Source: Clostridium sp. CAG:793 (lineage in GTDB: Bacteria; Bacillota; Clostridia; TANB77; CAG-508). Taken from it: DNA of 64,000 bases. A program made the position numbers and the translations under genes. Positions 43,998 through 53,561 of the stretch are shown here, one piece after another. The stretch lies in contig HF993646.1 in the NCBI GenBank assembly GCA_000433915.1, positions 108,437 to 172,436 of the forward strand. The letters are read 5' to 3'. Numbering within the stretch: position 1 is the stretch's first letter; every line of letters begins with the position of its first letter. The notes under the pieces are model-generated. The model had not been told where the DNA came from, made no database searches, and saw only the letters and a list, made by a program, of their open reading frames with translations.

Positions 43998-45383
43998 ATG
44001 AATTTAGAAGATTTTACACTAGTTGAATTAAGGCAATTAGCTAAAGAAAAAGGAATCAAAGGTGTGTCAAAGTTTAAAAGAGATGAACTTATAGAGCAAT
44101 TAAATAATGCTGAAAGAATGGATGATGAGAAGGAGAAATCTGATAATACTGAGACTAATGTTTCTGCACGTGCTGAGAAAGCTAAAGAAGAAATAACAGA
44201 ATCAGAAAAAGAAAATGCTAACATAGTTCAAGAAGTAAAAGTGGTAGACGGATATACTTTAAGCGCTGGAGATAGAATTGCAGAAGGTATATTGGAAATA
44301 CTACCTGATGGATATGGATTTTTAAGAGGAAAAAATTATTTATCAACTCAAGATGATATATACATATCTCCTATACAAATTAGAAGATTTAAACTAGATA
44401 ATGGTGATAAAATAAAAGGTATTGCACGAAATCCTAAAGAAGGAGAGAAATTTCCTGCATTAATCTTTGTTGGAGAAGTTAACGGACAAGCTCCAGAATT
44501 GGCGTATAGAAGAAGAAAGTTCGATGAACTTATTCCTATATATCCTAATGAGAAAATTAAAATGGAAACAACTTCGGATGAATATGCTATGAGAATGATT
44601 GATTTAATTTGCCCTATTGGAAAAGGACAGAGAGGAATGATTGTTGCTCCACCTAAGGTTGGAAAGACAACATTACTTAAGAAAATTGCCCATAGTATTA
44701 CTTTTAATAATCCTGAGATAGAATTAATTGTCCTTCTTATTGATGAAAGACCAGAGGAAGTAACTGACATGAGAAGATCAATTAAGGGAGATGTCATTTA
44801 TTCTACTTTTGATGAACTTCCTGAACATCATGTAAAAGTTGCTGAAATGGTTCTAGAACGTGCTAAAAGGCTTATAGAGCAAAAAAAGGATGTAGTTATT
44901 TTATTAGATAGTATTACAAGACTTGCAAGAGCTTATAACTTAACAATACCCGCATCAGGAAGAACATTATCAGGAGGTCTTGATCCGGCAGCATTACATA
45001 AGCCTAAAAAATTTTTTGGAGCAGCAAGAAATATTGAAAATGGAGGAAGTTTAACTATACTGGCTACTGCACTAGTTGATACAGGAAGTAGGATGGATGA
45101 GGTTATATTTGAAGAGTTTAAGGGTACAGGCAACATGGAAGTTGTACTTGATAGGAGTCTTTCGGAAAAACGCATATTCCCAGCTATTGATATTAATAAA
45201 TCTGGAACGAGGAGGGAGGATCTACTTCTTTCTAAAGATGAGTTAGAAACTGTATATGCTCTAAGAAAAGCATTATCATCTAGACCTCAATCAGAAATAA
45301 CTGAAGATTTATTAAATCAAATGATGAATACTAAAAATAATGAAGAATTAGTTGAAAAATTAAAAAATATATTTAAACTTTAA
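43998..45383 (+). CDS. rho: Transcription termination factor Rho
   Basis: 461 aa hexameric RNA helicase. N-terminal helix domain ('[25 protein letters not shown]'), a short acidic insertion (about 40-75), a cold-shock-like RNA-binding domain ('[19 protein letters not shown]'), then the ATPase with Walker A '[13 protein letters not shown]' (about 215), '[12 protein letters not shown]', '[13 protein letters not shown]' and the R-loop/arginine-finger region '[20 protein letters not shown]'. GAAAGGA precedes the ATG. Confidence 0.97.
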   Translation: MNLEDFTLVELRQLAKEKGIKGVSKFKRDELIEQLNNAERMDDEKEKSDNTETNVSARAEKAKEEITESEKENANIVQEVKVVDGYTLSAGDRIAEGILEILPDGYGFLRGKNYLSTQDDIYISPIQIRRFKLDNGDKIKGIARNPKEGEKFPALIFVGEVNGQAPELAYRRRKFDELIPIYPNEKIKMETTSDEYAMRMIDLICPIGKGQRGMIVAPPKVGKTTLLKKIAHSITFNNPEIELIVLLIDERPEEVTDMRRSIKGDVIYSTFDELPEHHVKVAEMVLERAKRLIEQKKDVVILLDSITRLARAYNLTIPASGRTLSGGLDPAALHKPKKFFGAARNIENGGSLTILATALVDTGSRMDEVIFEEFKGTGNMEVVLDRSLSEKRIFPAIDINKSGTRREDLLLSKDELETVYALRKALSSRPQSEITEDLLNQMMNTKNNEELVEKLKNIFKL

Positions 45384-45404
45384 AAATAAATATAAATTAT
45401 AAAA

Positions 45405-45445
45405 ATAAGAATCAGAAATTTAATTCTGGTTCTTATAAATTTTTA
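45405..45445 (+). terminator. Terminator after rho
   Basis: 13-bp stem ATAAGAATCAGAA / TTCTGGTTCTTAT (one T-G pair), then AAATTTTT. Confidence 0.75.
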
Positions 45446-45553
45446 TTAAATAATATAAAAAGAATGGGGAGAATATTTATTGACATTTTAAATTTATTAT
45501 TATACTATACTAACAACAATTGATATAAAAGTACATTATTTATATTGAGAGAG

Positions 45554-45720
45554 TAGGGATAAGCTATATTTTATCAATTATAAATGAAATGACAAGTTGC
45601 GTGAAATCAAAGTTTCATGCAAATAAAGAGAGGGATAAAATATAAAACCATACATATATGGTCCTACCCGCAAAATCTTGCAATTCCTTGCTATTACTAG
45701 TATTTAAGCTATTTATCCTA
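45554..45720 (+). ncRNA. Candidate structured RNA downstream of rho
   Basis: A promoter-like TTGACA (45480-45485) with TATACT-type boxes precedes a non-coding segment that can fold into a branched structure. The closing helix is TAGG(G)ATAA (45554-45562) with TTATCCTA (45713-45720). Inside are TATATTTTATC/GATAAAATATA (45565-45575 with 45634-45644), which holds a 10-bp hairpin TTGCGTGAAA/TTTCATGCAA (45597-45622), then ACCATA/TATGGT (45647-45662) and GCAA/TTGC (45670-45681). No gene follows in the same direction, so it is not an obvious riboswitch. No known class matched by eye. Confidence 0.4.
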
Positions 45721-46512
45721 ACAACAAACTATATTACTTTCTTATAAAACTCTCTTAAATTTGATTCTGAAGCCTCATTATTTTTAATTATTCTTGCTTG
45801 GATTTTTTTTCATTATTGTAACCACATATTTAAAAAAATTTATATAACTTTAGATTATTTTTATCCAAATATCACAAATCCCCAGATTTCAGTATTTTGC
45901 TCAATTATTTAAACAACAAGTTATATGCCTAAAAAATAAAAACGCCTTAAAATCGATTCTTATGTATCTATATTTATGATTTATTTTAGGTTGCAAATTA
46001 TAATTCTAATAGATTTTTTTATGATATATGAATTTAATTTTTAATAAACTACTAATTTTAAATATTAAAAAGAAAAATTTTATTTTTGTGAAAGTTAAAC
46101 AAAAAAATGTTTGGTTTTAAATTTTATATAAAATTTTGCACAAAATCCAAGTTCAAATTATTGTATAAATTTTAATTATAAAAAAATTGTTTTATGTGAT
46201 TATTTTTTCATTAAATTTCTTTTTATTATAATTTTAAAATTATTAACAATCTTTTAAGTAAATTATTTTTTAATTTTATTTACTTAATTTTGTATTTGTA
46301 TTATTATATTATAAATAATTTTTGCTTTATACTCCCCCTACTCCCTCTCGGCTTTTTATATAAGAACTTCATTTATATATAATTATCTTCATTTTATTCT
46401 CGTTCAATAGAAAGTTCCTATTTTATTTCTACAATTCTATGTACAATTATTTTATCATCCTTTTAAAAATTTTACTCATCTTATTATTTCCTTAATATCG
46501 TCTTAGATAAAA
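45721..46512. other. AT-rich intergenic region at the switch of gene direction (possible replication terminus)
   Basis: About 800 bp without a credible gene, very T-rich on the plus strand. The only GC-rich patch is 'CCCCCTACTCCCTCTCGG' near 46333-46350, whose complement resembles the GAGAGAGTAGGG at 45547-45558 in inverted orientation. Genes to the left point right and genes to the right point left, so replication forks would converge here if genes follow the leading strand. I could not identify a convincing dif site. Confidence 0.35.
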
Positions 46513-46535
46513 AATGTGAGCTAAATGCTCACATT
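46513..46535 (-). terminator. Terminator of the MATE-kinase gene
   Basis: Perfect 9-bp stem AATGTGAGC / GCTCACATT next to the stop codon, followed by TTTTATC on the minus strand. Confidence 0.75.
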
Positions 46536-48527
46536 CTAGTTATGATTTTTTACGAAATCACATATTAAATTAACTGCATTGTCTATGCCAATGGCATCGC
46601 TATTTATACATATATCATAGTTTGATGGATCATTCCATGTTTGTTCAGTATAGTATTCATAGTGATTTGCACGCAATTTGTTTATTCTCGTTATTTCTTT
46701 TTCAGCTTTTTCTTTGTCAAAGCCATAAAATTTTGTAGCTCTTTCTATTTTATTTTCAAGACTATTATTTATAAATATCGTAATTACATTTTTTCTGTCT
46801 TTTAGTATGTAATTAGCACATCTTCCAACTATTACGCAAGATCCTTGTTCTGCAATTTCTTCTATTAATTTTGATTCTTTTATAAACAAATCATCTGAGT
46901 TATTTAATCCAGCATAGTATCCTTGATTAAAGTTATCAAATATCGTTCTTTTTTGTTCATTGTCTTTTATGTATTCTGATGAAAGGCCTGTACTTTCAGA
47001 CATTAGTTCAATTATGTTTTTATCATATAGTTTGATTCCTAATTTTTCTGCAACTAATTTTCCAATATATCTTCCGCCTGATCCGTATTCCCTTGCAATT
47101 GTTATTATTACATTTGAATTGTTCTCTTTCTCATTTTTAATTTTTGAAGTATGTTCTTGTATTTGTTTTGAATTTGGCTTTAATTGATGAACTTCAACAC
47201 TTAATAATATTACTGCTAATACGAAAGCTATTCCGTCAGCGACTGGTCCTGCAACTAATACACCTATTATTCCATATATTGAGCTTAAAATTATCATTGC
47301 CGGGATTAGTATAATAATTTGTCTTGATAGTGAAAGTATTGCACTTTTTGTACTTTTTCCAATAGCTTGAAAGAATATTCCAGAAGGAATTTGTACACCA
47401 TTGCATATACATAATAATAAATATGTTCTAAAGGCTGTACATGCAAATTCGATATAATTTGCATCACCACTACCAAATATTAAAATTAATTTATCCGGAA
47501 TTGTTTGAAATAGTATAAAGGCAATTGTACTTATTACAAGACTTGAACCTAATACAATTTTTAAAGTTTGTTTTACTCTATCAAATCTTTCAGCTCCATA
47601 GTTATATCCTAATATAGGCTGACTTCCAGCAGCTATTCCAATAATAATGCTATTCAATATCTGATTTATTTTCATTACAATACCAAGTACTGTAATTGGT
47701 ATTTCTGCTCCATATTTACTGCTAGCACCATATTTTCCAAGTAAATTATTTTCAGCAGTCATAACACATACTATACTCATCTGAGTTATAAAACTACTAA
47801 TTCCAAGCATAGCTATTCTTTTGCAAACACTTGCTTTTAGTTTAAAACATTCTTTAGTAATTTTTATTGATTTAAATTTCTTTATATAAATTATATTTAA
47901 TATAAAAGTAACTATCTGGCTTATAACTGTTGCAATTGCTGCTCCTGCAACACCTTTATGAAATACAAATATGAATATTGGATCTAGTATTGTATTTAAT
48001 ACGGCTCCTGCTACCATACTTGTCATTGCATATTTAGGACTTCCATCAGCTCTTATTATTGAGTTTAATGTTGTTCCTATCATTGAGAAAGGAAATCCTA
48101 TTGCTATTATCATTCCATAAGTTGTTGCAAGTTCTCTTAAATTATCTGTGCAACCAAATATTGTAAGGAATTGTTGTAAAAATATTAATGTAATTACGCT
48201 AAATAATACTGATACTATGCTAGAAATTACTATTCCATTTCCTATTCCTTGTTCTGCTTCTTTTTTCTTCTTTTCTCCTAACTTTAAGCTTAGGTATGCT
48301 GATGCACCATCACCAAACATTAGAGAAAATGCTAATCCTATCATAACTAGAGGAAATACTACGTTTGTTGCTCCATTTCCTAGATATCCTACACCTTGTC
48401 CAATGAATATTTGGTCTACTATATTATATAATGAGTTTACCAACATTGATATTATACAAGGTATTGAGAATGCTCTGATTAATTTTCCTACTTTTTCTGT
48501 TCCAAGTATGTTTTCTTCTTGTTCCAT
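46536..48527 (-). CDS. MATE-family efflux transporter fused to a cytidylate-kinase-like domain
   Basis: 663 aa, about 200 residues longer than a normal MATE protein. Residues 1-450 form a 12-helix MATE transporter ('GKLIRAFSIPCIISMLVNSLYNIVDQIFIGQ', 'MMIGTTLNSIIRADGSPKYAMTSM'). After a polar linker, residues about 470-663 match the cytidylate-kinase-like family: 'IITIAREYGSGGRYIGKLVAEKLGIKLYDKNII', 'CVIVGRCANYILKD', and a DPSNYDICINS ending. The frame is continuous, so the fusion is genuine unless misassembled. A good ribosome site (GGAGGAAG) precedes the ATG at 48527. Coupling of drug or metabolite export to a phosphotransfer domain is inference. Confidence 0.88.
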   Translation of the reverse strand: MEQEENILGTEKVGKLIRAFSIPCIISMLVNSLYNIVDQIFIGQGVGYLGNGATNVVFPLVMIGLAFSLMFGDGASAYLSLKLGEKKKKEAEQGIGNGIVISSIVSVLFSVITLIFLQQFLTIFGCTDNLRELATTYGMIIAIGFPFSMIGTTLNSIIRADGSPKYAMTSMVAGAVLNTILDPIFIFVFHKGVAGAAIATVISQIVTFILNIIYIKKFKSIKITKECFKLKASVCKRIAMLGISSFITQMSIVCVMTAENNLLGKYGASSKYGAEIPITVLGIVMKINQILNSIIIGIAAGSQPILGYNYGAERFDRVKQTLKIVLGSSLVISTIAFILFQTIPDKLILIFGSGDANYIEFACTAFRTYLLLCICNGVQIPSGIFFQAIGKSTKSAILSLSRQIIILIPAMIILSSIYGIIGVLVAGPVADGIAFVLAVILLSVEVHQLKPNSKQIQEHTSKIKNEKENNSNVIITIAREYGSGGRYIGKLVAEKLGIKLYDKNIIELMSESTGLSSEYIKDNEQKRTIFDNFNQGYYAGLNNSDDLFIKESKLIEEIAEQGSCVIVGRCANYILKDRKNVITIFINNSLENKIERATKFYGFDKEKAEKEITRINKLRANHYEYYTEQTWNDPSNYDICINSDAIGIDNAVNLICDFVKNHN

Positions 48528-48699
48528 TTCTTCCTCCTTCGACTTTTTGTTGTAACCAACTAATCTATTTTATATCTAAACCGTCAAAAAGTCAATTACT
48601 CATAGGGAAAAAAAATTGACTCTAAAATTATAAAAAGACTTAACAAATAAAATTTGTTATGGTATGATATTTATATATTTTAACAAAGGAGGATTTGTC

Positions 48700-49272
48700 A
48701 TGGTAGATTACATTAAAAAGATTGTTAGAACATCTATATTTATATCTATATTGCTTTTAGTTCTTTCTGTATTTATGGTTACTAGACCTATAGGAACTGT
48801 TAATATACTACTTATGTTTTTTGGATATATTTTAGTTGTTGATGGTATTTTGCATTTCATCTCTTATTTCTCAATGAAAGATGAATACAGATTTTTTAGC
48901 TTTGAATTAGCTCAAGCTATAGTATACATCATTGCTGGATTCACTATTGTATGCAATGTAAATGTTGTTACTCAATCTCTTGCTATAATTGTTGGTGTAT
49001 GGATTGTATTTGAAAGCATTATAAAGCTTCAAATTGCAGTTAATATCAAAGATTATAGAGGTGTTAATTGGGGAATCATGCTTTTCATGTCAATTTTATC
49101 AGCAATTTTAGGTGTTGTACTTATTTTAAAACCTTTTGCTTCAACAGAAATTTTAATTAGATTTACAGGTGCAATATTAACAATAAGTCAATTAATTGAA
49201 ATATATGATGATATATATGTTTTAAATCAAGTTGGCAAGGCTGAAAAAATTATTGAAGAAGAAACAAAATAA
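48700..49272 (+). CDS. HdeD-like DUF308 membrane protein
   Basis: 190 aa with six transmembrane helices arranged as repeated helix pairs, matching the HdeD/DUF308 family (acid-stress-linked in enterobacteria, unknown in Bacillota). The ATG at 48700 is chosen because AAAGGAGG lies 8 nt upstream. It is the only plus-strand gene in the right part of the window and is divergent from the MATE-kinase gene. Confidence 0.8.
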   Translation: MVDYIKKIVRTSIFISILLLVLSVFMVTRPIGTVNILLMFFGYILVVDGILHFISYFSMKDEYRFFSFELAQAIVYIIAGFTIVCNVNVVTQSLAIIVGVWIVFESIIKLQIAVNIKDYRGVNWGIMLFMSILSAILGVVLILKPFASTEILIRFTGAILTISQLIEIYDDIYVLNQVGKAEKIIEEETK

Positions 49273-49280
49273 TAAAACAA

Positions 49281-49316
49281 AAATGAGATTTAATTGAGTT
49301 TAAATCTCATTTTTTA
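49281..49316. terminator. Bidirectional terminator between the HdeD-like gene and the Xer gene
   Basis: 14-bp stem AAATGAGATTTAA / TTAAATCTCATTT-type with a 5-nt loop and A/T runs on both sides. It overlaps the Xer stop codon. Confidence 0.75.
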
Positions 49317-50307
49317 TAAATGTTTGTGGATGTGAAAGTGGATTTGATTCCACTGCATTTCTAACTTGTTCATTGTCAACATGTGTATAAATTTCAGTAG
49401 TTGATATGCTTTGATGTCCTAATAATTCTTGCAATGCACGTATGTCTACTTGACCATATTTATACATTAATGTTGCTGCTGTGTGTCGCAATTTATGTGT
49501 TGAATATTTTGTTGTATCTAGTCCAGCTTTTTGAAGTTCTCTCGCTACTACATTTTCGACTGTTCTCTTACTTATTCGTTGCCTATAACTACTTAAAAAT
49601 AAAGCTTTGTCTGAATTTTTAGAATCTTTTTTTGCATTATTAGGACGTACACTTAAATATGAATTTACTGCATCAATACATGCTTTATTTAGATATATTG
49701 TTCTTTCTTTATTTCCTTTTCCTATAACGGTTAATCTGTAATCATCAAACTTAATATCTGATATATTAATTCCAATCAATTCTGACAAACGTAATCCACA
49801 GTTTAGGAATAGTGTGATGATAGCAAAATCTCTTTCTTTATTTTTATTTTCTTCATCATTTGCTGACACATTTAGTAATTTTTCACTATCTTCCAATGTC
49901 AAATATTTAGGAAGTCTTTTATTCAATTTAGGTGTTTCTAGATTCTGTGCAGGATTATTCGGTATCATATTAGTTGTTATTGTAAGGTATTTAAAAAATA
50001 TTCGTATTGTTGATATCCTTTTTGCGCAAGTTGCTGGGCCACATCTTCTATTGATTGATAAATATGTTATAAAAGTATGAATATCTTCTTGAGTAATTCT
50101 TTTTAAATCTTCAATGCTGAAATCTTTTATTTGTATTAGTTCGAAATCTTTTTCATCAGTTAATTTAAAATGGTATTTCATATATCTTAAAAACATTACT
50201 AAATCACAATTATATTGCTCTACTGAATTTGGTGATTTTCTTTGATATGCTAATGAGTATTCTAAGAATGAATTTAAGTAAGCTGGATTTTCTTCTGTTC
50301 TAATCAT
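49300..50307 (-). CDS. Tyrosine recombinase, XerC/XerD-like
   Basis: 335 aa, about 40 residues longer than canonical XerC/D. All catalytic residues are visible: Arg in NCGLRLSELIG, Lys in GKGNKERTIYL, HxxR in 'THKLRHTAATLMYKYG', His in LGHQSISTTEI and Tyr in EIYTHV. The N-terminal SAM-like domain has an insertion ('HFKLTDEKDFELIQIKDFSIED'). Common in Clostridia beside prfB. It could be the partner of XerD for dimer resolution, which fits its location near the putative terminus. Confidence 0.85.
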   Translation of the reverse strand: MIRTEENPAYLNSFLEYSLAYQRKSPNSVEQYNCDLVMFLRYMKYHFKLTDEKDFELIQIKDFSIEDLKRITQEDIHTFITYLSINRRCGPATCAKRISTIRIFFKYLTITTNMIPNNPAQNLETPKLNKRLPKYLTLEDSEKLLNVSANDEENKNKERDFAIITLFLNCGLRLSELIGINISDIKFDDYRLTVIGKGNKERTIYLNKACIDAVNSYLSVRPNNAKKDSKNSDKALFLSSYRQRISKRTVENVVARELQKAGLDTTKYSTHKLRHTAATLMYKYGQVDIRALQELLGHQSISTTEIYTHVDNEQVRNAVESNPLSHPQTFIKNEI

Positions 50308-50322
50308 ATATTTTTCCTTTCT

Positions 50323-51432
50323 TTACGAATCATGTACTTGCTTTTTTAAGTATGCATAAATAAAATCGTTTAAATCACCGTTCATAACTTTTTGAACGTC
50401 ACCTACTTCGTATCCTGTTCTATGGTCTTTTACTAATGTATATGGGCAAAAAACATATGAACGAATCTGGCTTCCCCATGCTATGTCCATTTGAATACCT
50501 TTTAGATCTTCTATTTTTTCTTTGTTTTCTTTTTCTTTTAAGTTTACAAGTTTTGATTTTAGCATTTTCATTGCAGTGTCTTTATTTTGAAATTGACTTC
50601 TCTCAGTTTGACATGCCACAACTATTCCGGTTGGAATATGTGTTAATCTAACTGCTGATGATGTTTTATTTATATGCTGTCCACCGGCTCCAGATGCTCT
50701 ATATACATCCATTTTTATATCATCTGGATTAATATATACATCTGCATCATTCGATATTTCTGGTAATACTTCAACAGAAGCAAAAGATGTGTGTCTTCTG
50801 CCTCCGCTGTCAAATGGTGAAATTCTTACTAATCTATGAACTCCGTGCTCAGATTTTAGATATCCATAAGCATAATCACCTGAAACTAAGAACGTTACGC
50901 TTTTTAGTCCTGCTTCTTCACCATCTAAATAATCTAATTCTTCTATTTTAAATCCATTCTCTGTTCCCCATCTTGTATACATTCTGTAAAGCATTTCAGC
51001 CCAATCTTGAGCTTCTGTTCCTCCTGCTCCTGGGTGAATCGTTATTATTGCATTATTTTTGTCATATTTGCCTGATAATAATGTTGCTATCTCAAGACTT
51101 TCTAAATCCTTATCAATCTTTTCCGAGGATTTTTGAATTTCTTTTTCAATCTCATCATCCTGTTCTACTGACAATAATTCTAACATTTCTTTGACAGTCT
51201 CTATTTCATTTTTTACATTTGCATATTGTGTTATTTTCTTTTTTAATTCAGTTATCCTAGCAAGTTTTTTACTAGAGCTTTCTGCTTCATTCCAAAAAGA
51301 CTGATCTTCAGTTTCTTTTTCAAGAGCTTTTAATTCCTGTTCAAGACTCTCTATATTAATTGAATTACCTATGTCTTCAATTTTATGTATTTGTTCATTA
51401 TTAACTCTAATATTTTCTTCTAAGTCAAACAT
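50323..51432 (-). CDS. prfB: Peptide chain release factor 2, without programmed frameshift
   Basis: 369 aa. RF2 identity is shown by the SPF anticodon-like tripeptide in 'VRISPFDSGGRRHTSF' and the catalytic GGQ in 'RASGAGGQHINKTSSAVRLTH'. It releases peptides at UAA/UGA. Most bacteria encode RF2 with an in-frame UGA near codon 25 and +1 frameshifting. Here the reading frame is continuous through that region ('HKIEDIGNSINIESLEQELK'), so this autoregulation is absent. The first ATG at 51432 has a weak upstream site. Confidence 0.95.
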   Translation of the reverse strand: MFDLEENIRVNNEQIHKIEDIGNSINIESLEQELKALEKETEDQSFWNEAESSSKKLARITELKKKITQYANVKNEIETVKEMLELLSVEQDDEIEKEIQKSSEKIDKDLESLEIATLLSGKYDKNNAIITIHPGAGGTEAQDWAEMLYRMYTRWGTENGFKIEELDYLDGEEAGLKSVTFLVSGDYAYGYLKSEHGVHRLVRISPFDSGGRRHTSFASVEVLPEISNDADVYINPDDIKMDVYRASGAGGQHINKTSSAVRLTHIPTGIVVACQTERSQFQNKDTAMKMLKSKLVNLKEKENKEKIEDLKGIQMDIAWGSQIRSYVFCPYTLVKDHRTGYEVGDVQKVMNGDLNDFIYAYLKKQVHDS

Positions 51433-51452
51433 TATATAACTCCTAAGCTTAA

Positions 51453-52160
51453 TTATTTTTGATATGGGACTCTTTTGAATTCTTCTAATCTAATTTTATA
51501 TGCTTCAATACAATTTTCTTCAAAAGCCAATGTCGTGTCTTCTGCTCCCATTAATTTTAATAATTTCTTTGTAAAGTATGGATTTAATACCAGGATTGGC
51601 CCTGTTAGATATGTTCCAAAGAAATTATGATCTTTTATTCCTTCTAACTTACTTTCAGGATTAATTCCTATCCCCTTTTCTACTTCTAAGAAATATGAAT
51701 TATTATTATTTCCATACATCATACTAAATTGGCTTTTAAAGCCTACTACTTCTATGTCTTCAAACTTTCCGATACATAAACTATTATGTCTATGCATCAT
51801 ATCTCTTTTGGCGTAAACATCAAAGATGCCTAATCCTTCAATTTTGCTACCATCTTCATTTTCAATATATTTTCCTAAAACCTCTAAAGCATTTCCTGTA
51901 AATAAAAATACGGTACCTTTGTTTATTAGCTCAATTATTCTTTCTTTATAAGGCTGTAGTTTATTTATTACTTTTTCTTGAGTTCTTTCAGTCATAGGAC
52001 CTAAGTAAATTAAGTTTACATCTTCTTTTACAAATGCTGGTTCTTGGTCTATTGATGAGTCTATAAATTCTGCATCTGGCAAACATTTTTTTAAATATTT
52101 TATATTACTTATATCTCCAAATAGATTGCAAAATTCAGGAAACAATGTTTCTATTTTCAT
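51453..52160 (-). CDS. GatD-like glutamine amidotransferase homologue lacking catalytic residues
   Basis: 235 aa, related to GatD of the lipid II isoglutaminyl synthase ('GLGIFDVYAK', 'VVGFKSQFSMMYGNN', 'GTYLTGPILVLNP'). The class I amidotransferase nucleophile, normally Cys in CGGYQ, is replaced (TGNALEVLG), and the catalytic His of GTYLHGP is Thr here. Both losses make glutamine hydrolysis impossible by the normal route. It lies 24 nt after the MurT-like gene in one operon. It may be a structural subunit, or the pair may use free ammonia or another amine. AAAGAGAGGAAAT precedes the ATG. Confidence 0.8.
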   Translation of the reverse strand: MKIETLFPEFCNLFGDISNIKYLKKCLPDAEFIDSSIDQEPAFVKEDVNLIYLGPMTERTQEKVINKLQPYKERIIELINKGTVFLFTGNALEVLGKYIENEDGSKIEGLGIFDVYAKRDMMHRHNSLCIGKFEDIEVVGFKSQFSMMYGNNNNSYFLEVEKGIGINPESKLEGIKDHNFFGTYLTGPILVLNPYFTKKLLKLMGAEDTTLAFEENCIEAYKIRLEEFKRVPYQK

Positions 52161-52184
52161 TTCTAATTTCCTCTCTTTTAGTTA

Positions 52185-53561
52185 TTAATCATGACATTCA
52201 TTTGCCATTTTTTCTACGTCTTTTTTGATTTGATTCATTAAATGAATAGTATATATGTCATAAAGAATAAATACTGTATCAACATCTTTAATATTTAAAT
52301 TTTTAGTTGAGTCTAGTTCATTTCGTGTATGAACTATTTTTTCTTCTGGGACTCCTGCTAGTTCTAGTCGTATATAAGTATCCCAATGTCTTGCTCCTGC
52401 CGTAATTACTTGTTTTATTGAATTATCATTTAAAAATTCATAATCTGTATCATAATGCCATGTTATATTTTCTGAGCTATTATGTGCATCATGAAAATCA
52501 TCTAATATAAGTATTACTGCTTTTTTTCCTGGTTCTTTTCTTATATAATCAAATACTCTTGAACATGCAATTGGGTTCATTCCTTTTGCTAAATGATTTA
52601 TTATCTTTTTTCCATTTATAGTTTCTTCTGAATATCTAGTTTCAACAATCTTTTGCTTTTTTAAAGTATTATTGATTTGCTCTGCTGGCATTCCAAATTC
52701 TCTAAGTAATGTTATTACAGCTAACATGTTGTAAATATTAATTATATTATCTGTTATTAAATCATATTCTTCTTTATTTCCATGATACATTAATGTCATT
52801 TTTCTTGCTGGTATATCAAGGTTTGTTACTTCATAATCTATTTCAGGAGAGCCATAATCACACTTTGGACAATGAGCTCGTCCAATATGATTGTAACGGA
52901 CATAATCATATTTTAATTTTGTATTGCATTTTGGACATACAACTATATCTCTTACAATGTTTTGACATTCATCTGTATCAGTATCTAGTCTATCTATTCC
53001 AAAATATACTCTTTTATTTCCTTCTGCTAAATGACATGATATTAAATCATCTCCATTTAGAATAAGTTTTGTCTCTTTTGGAATATATTTATTTAATATT
53101 CCTGCAATAAACTCTGAATGAGCATTTCTTATCATTGAATCTCTAAATAAATTTGTGCAAATTAGATATGTTGGAGTTAAATATGGATATACTTTATTAG
53201 CACTACGTTCATCTATTTCTAATACTGCTATTTTCTTTTTAGTCTTTCCTAAAAGATTAGCACCTTTAATTAATGTTGTTGCAACTCCTGAATTTACATT
53301 TGATCCTAAGCTATTATCTATTATGTCATAATTATTTGCTTTAAGTACATCTTCTATCATATTGCTTACAGTTGTTTTTCCATTTGTTCCTGTAACTGCG
53401 ATTATTGTTTCTGGTTTGTCAATCATGCCAATAAAATCTGGGCATATTGAAACAGCAAATTTTCCAGGAAAATATGATGCGTTACGTTTTAGTATTTTTA
53501 ATAAAACATTTCCTGCTTTAGCTCCCCATAGTGCTATATAAAATCTTAAACTTTTTCTCAT
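52185..53561 (-). CDS. Diverged MurT-like Mur ligase
   Basis: 458 aa. ATP-binding GTNGKTTVSNM (about 57-67), 'IAVLEIDERSANKVYPYLTPTYLICTNLFRDSM', and a four-Cys zinc ribbon (CPKCNTKLKYDY...HCPKCDYG) as in MurT, plus a C-terminal DUF1727-like domain with NITWHYDTDYE. In canonical MurT the DGRD segment before that Trp holds the Asp needed for amidation. Here it reads NSSEN, and the preceding NPAG motif is rearranged. MurT normally amidates the D-Glu of lipid II with GatD. Its stop codon shares one base with the next gene's coordinates (start of this gene overlaps the aminotransferase stop). Confidence 0.82.
   Translation of the reverse strand: MRKSLRFYIALWGAKAGNVLLKILKRNASYFPGKFAVSICPDFIGMIDKPETIIAVTGTNGKTTVSNMIEDVLKANNYDIIDNSLGSNVNSGVATTLIKGANLLGKTKKKIAVLEIDERSANKVYPYLTPTYLICTNLFRDSMIRNAHSEFIAGILNKYIPKETKLILNGDDLISCHLAEGNKRVYFGIDRLDTDTDECQNIVRDIVVCPKCNTKLKYDYVRYNHIGRAHCPKCDYGSPEIDYEVTNLDIPARKMTLMYHGNKEEYDLITDNIINIYNMLAVITLLREFGMPAEQINNTLKKQKIVETRYSEETINGKKIINHLAKGMNPIACSRVFDYIRKEPGKKAVILILDDFHDAHNSSENITWHYDTDYEFLNDNSIKQVITAGARHWDTYIRLELAGVPEEKIVHTRNELDSTKNLNIKDVDTVFILYDIYTIHLMNQIKKDVEKMANECHD

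Noticed and set aside
45515..45720. Riboswitch controlling a downstream gene
   Set aside because: The next gene on that strand is 3 kb away and the adjacent gene is convergent, so nothing is in place to be controlled in cis.
45721..46512. Possible small genes in the AT-rich gap
   Set aside because: Only short frames without ribosome sites and with low-complexity composition are present.
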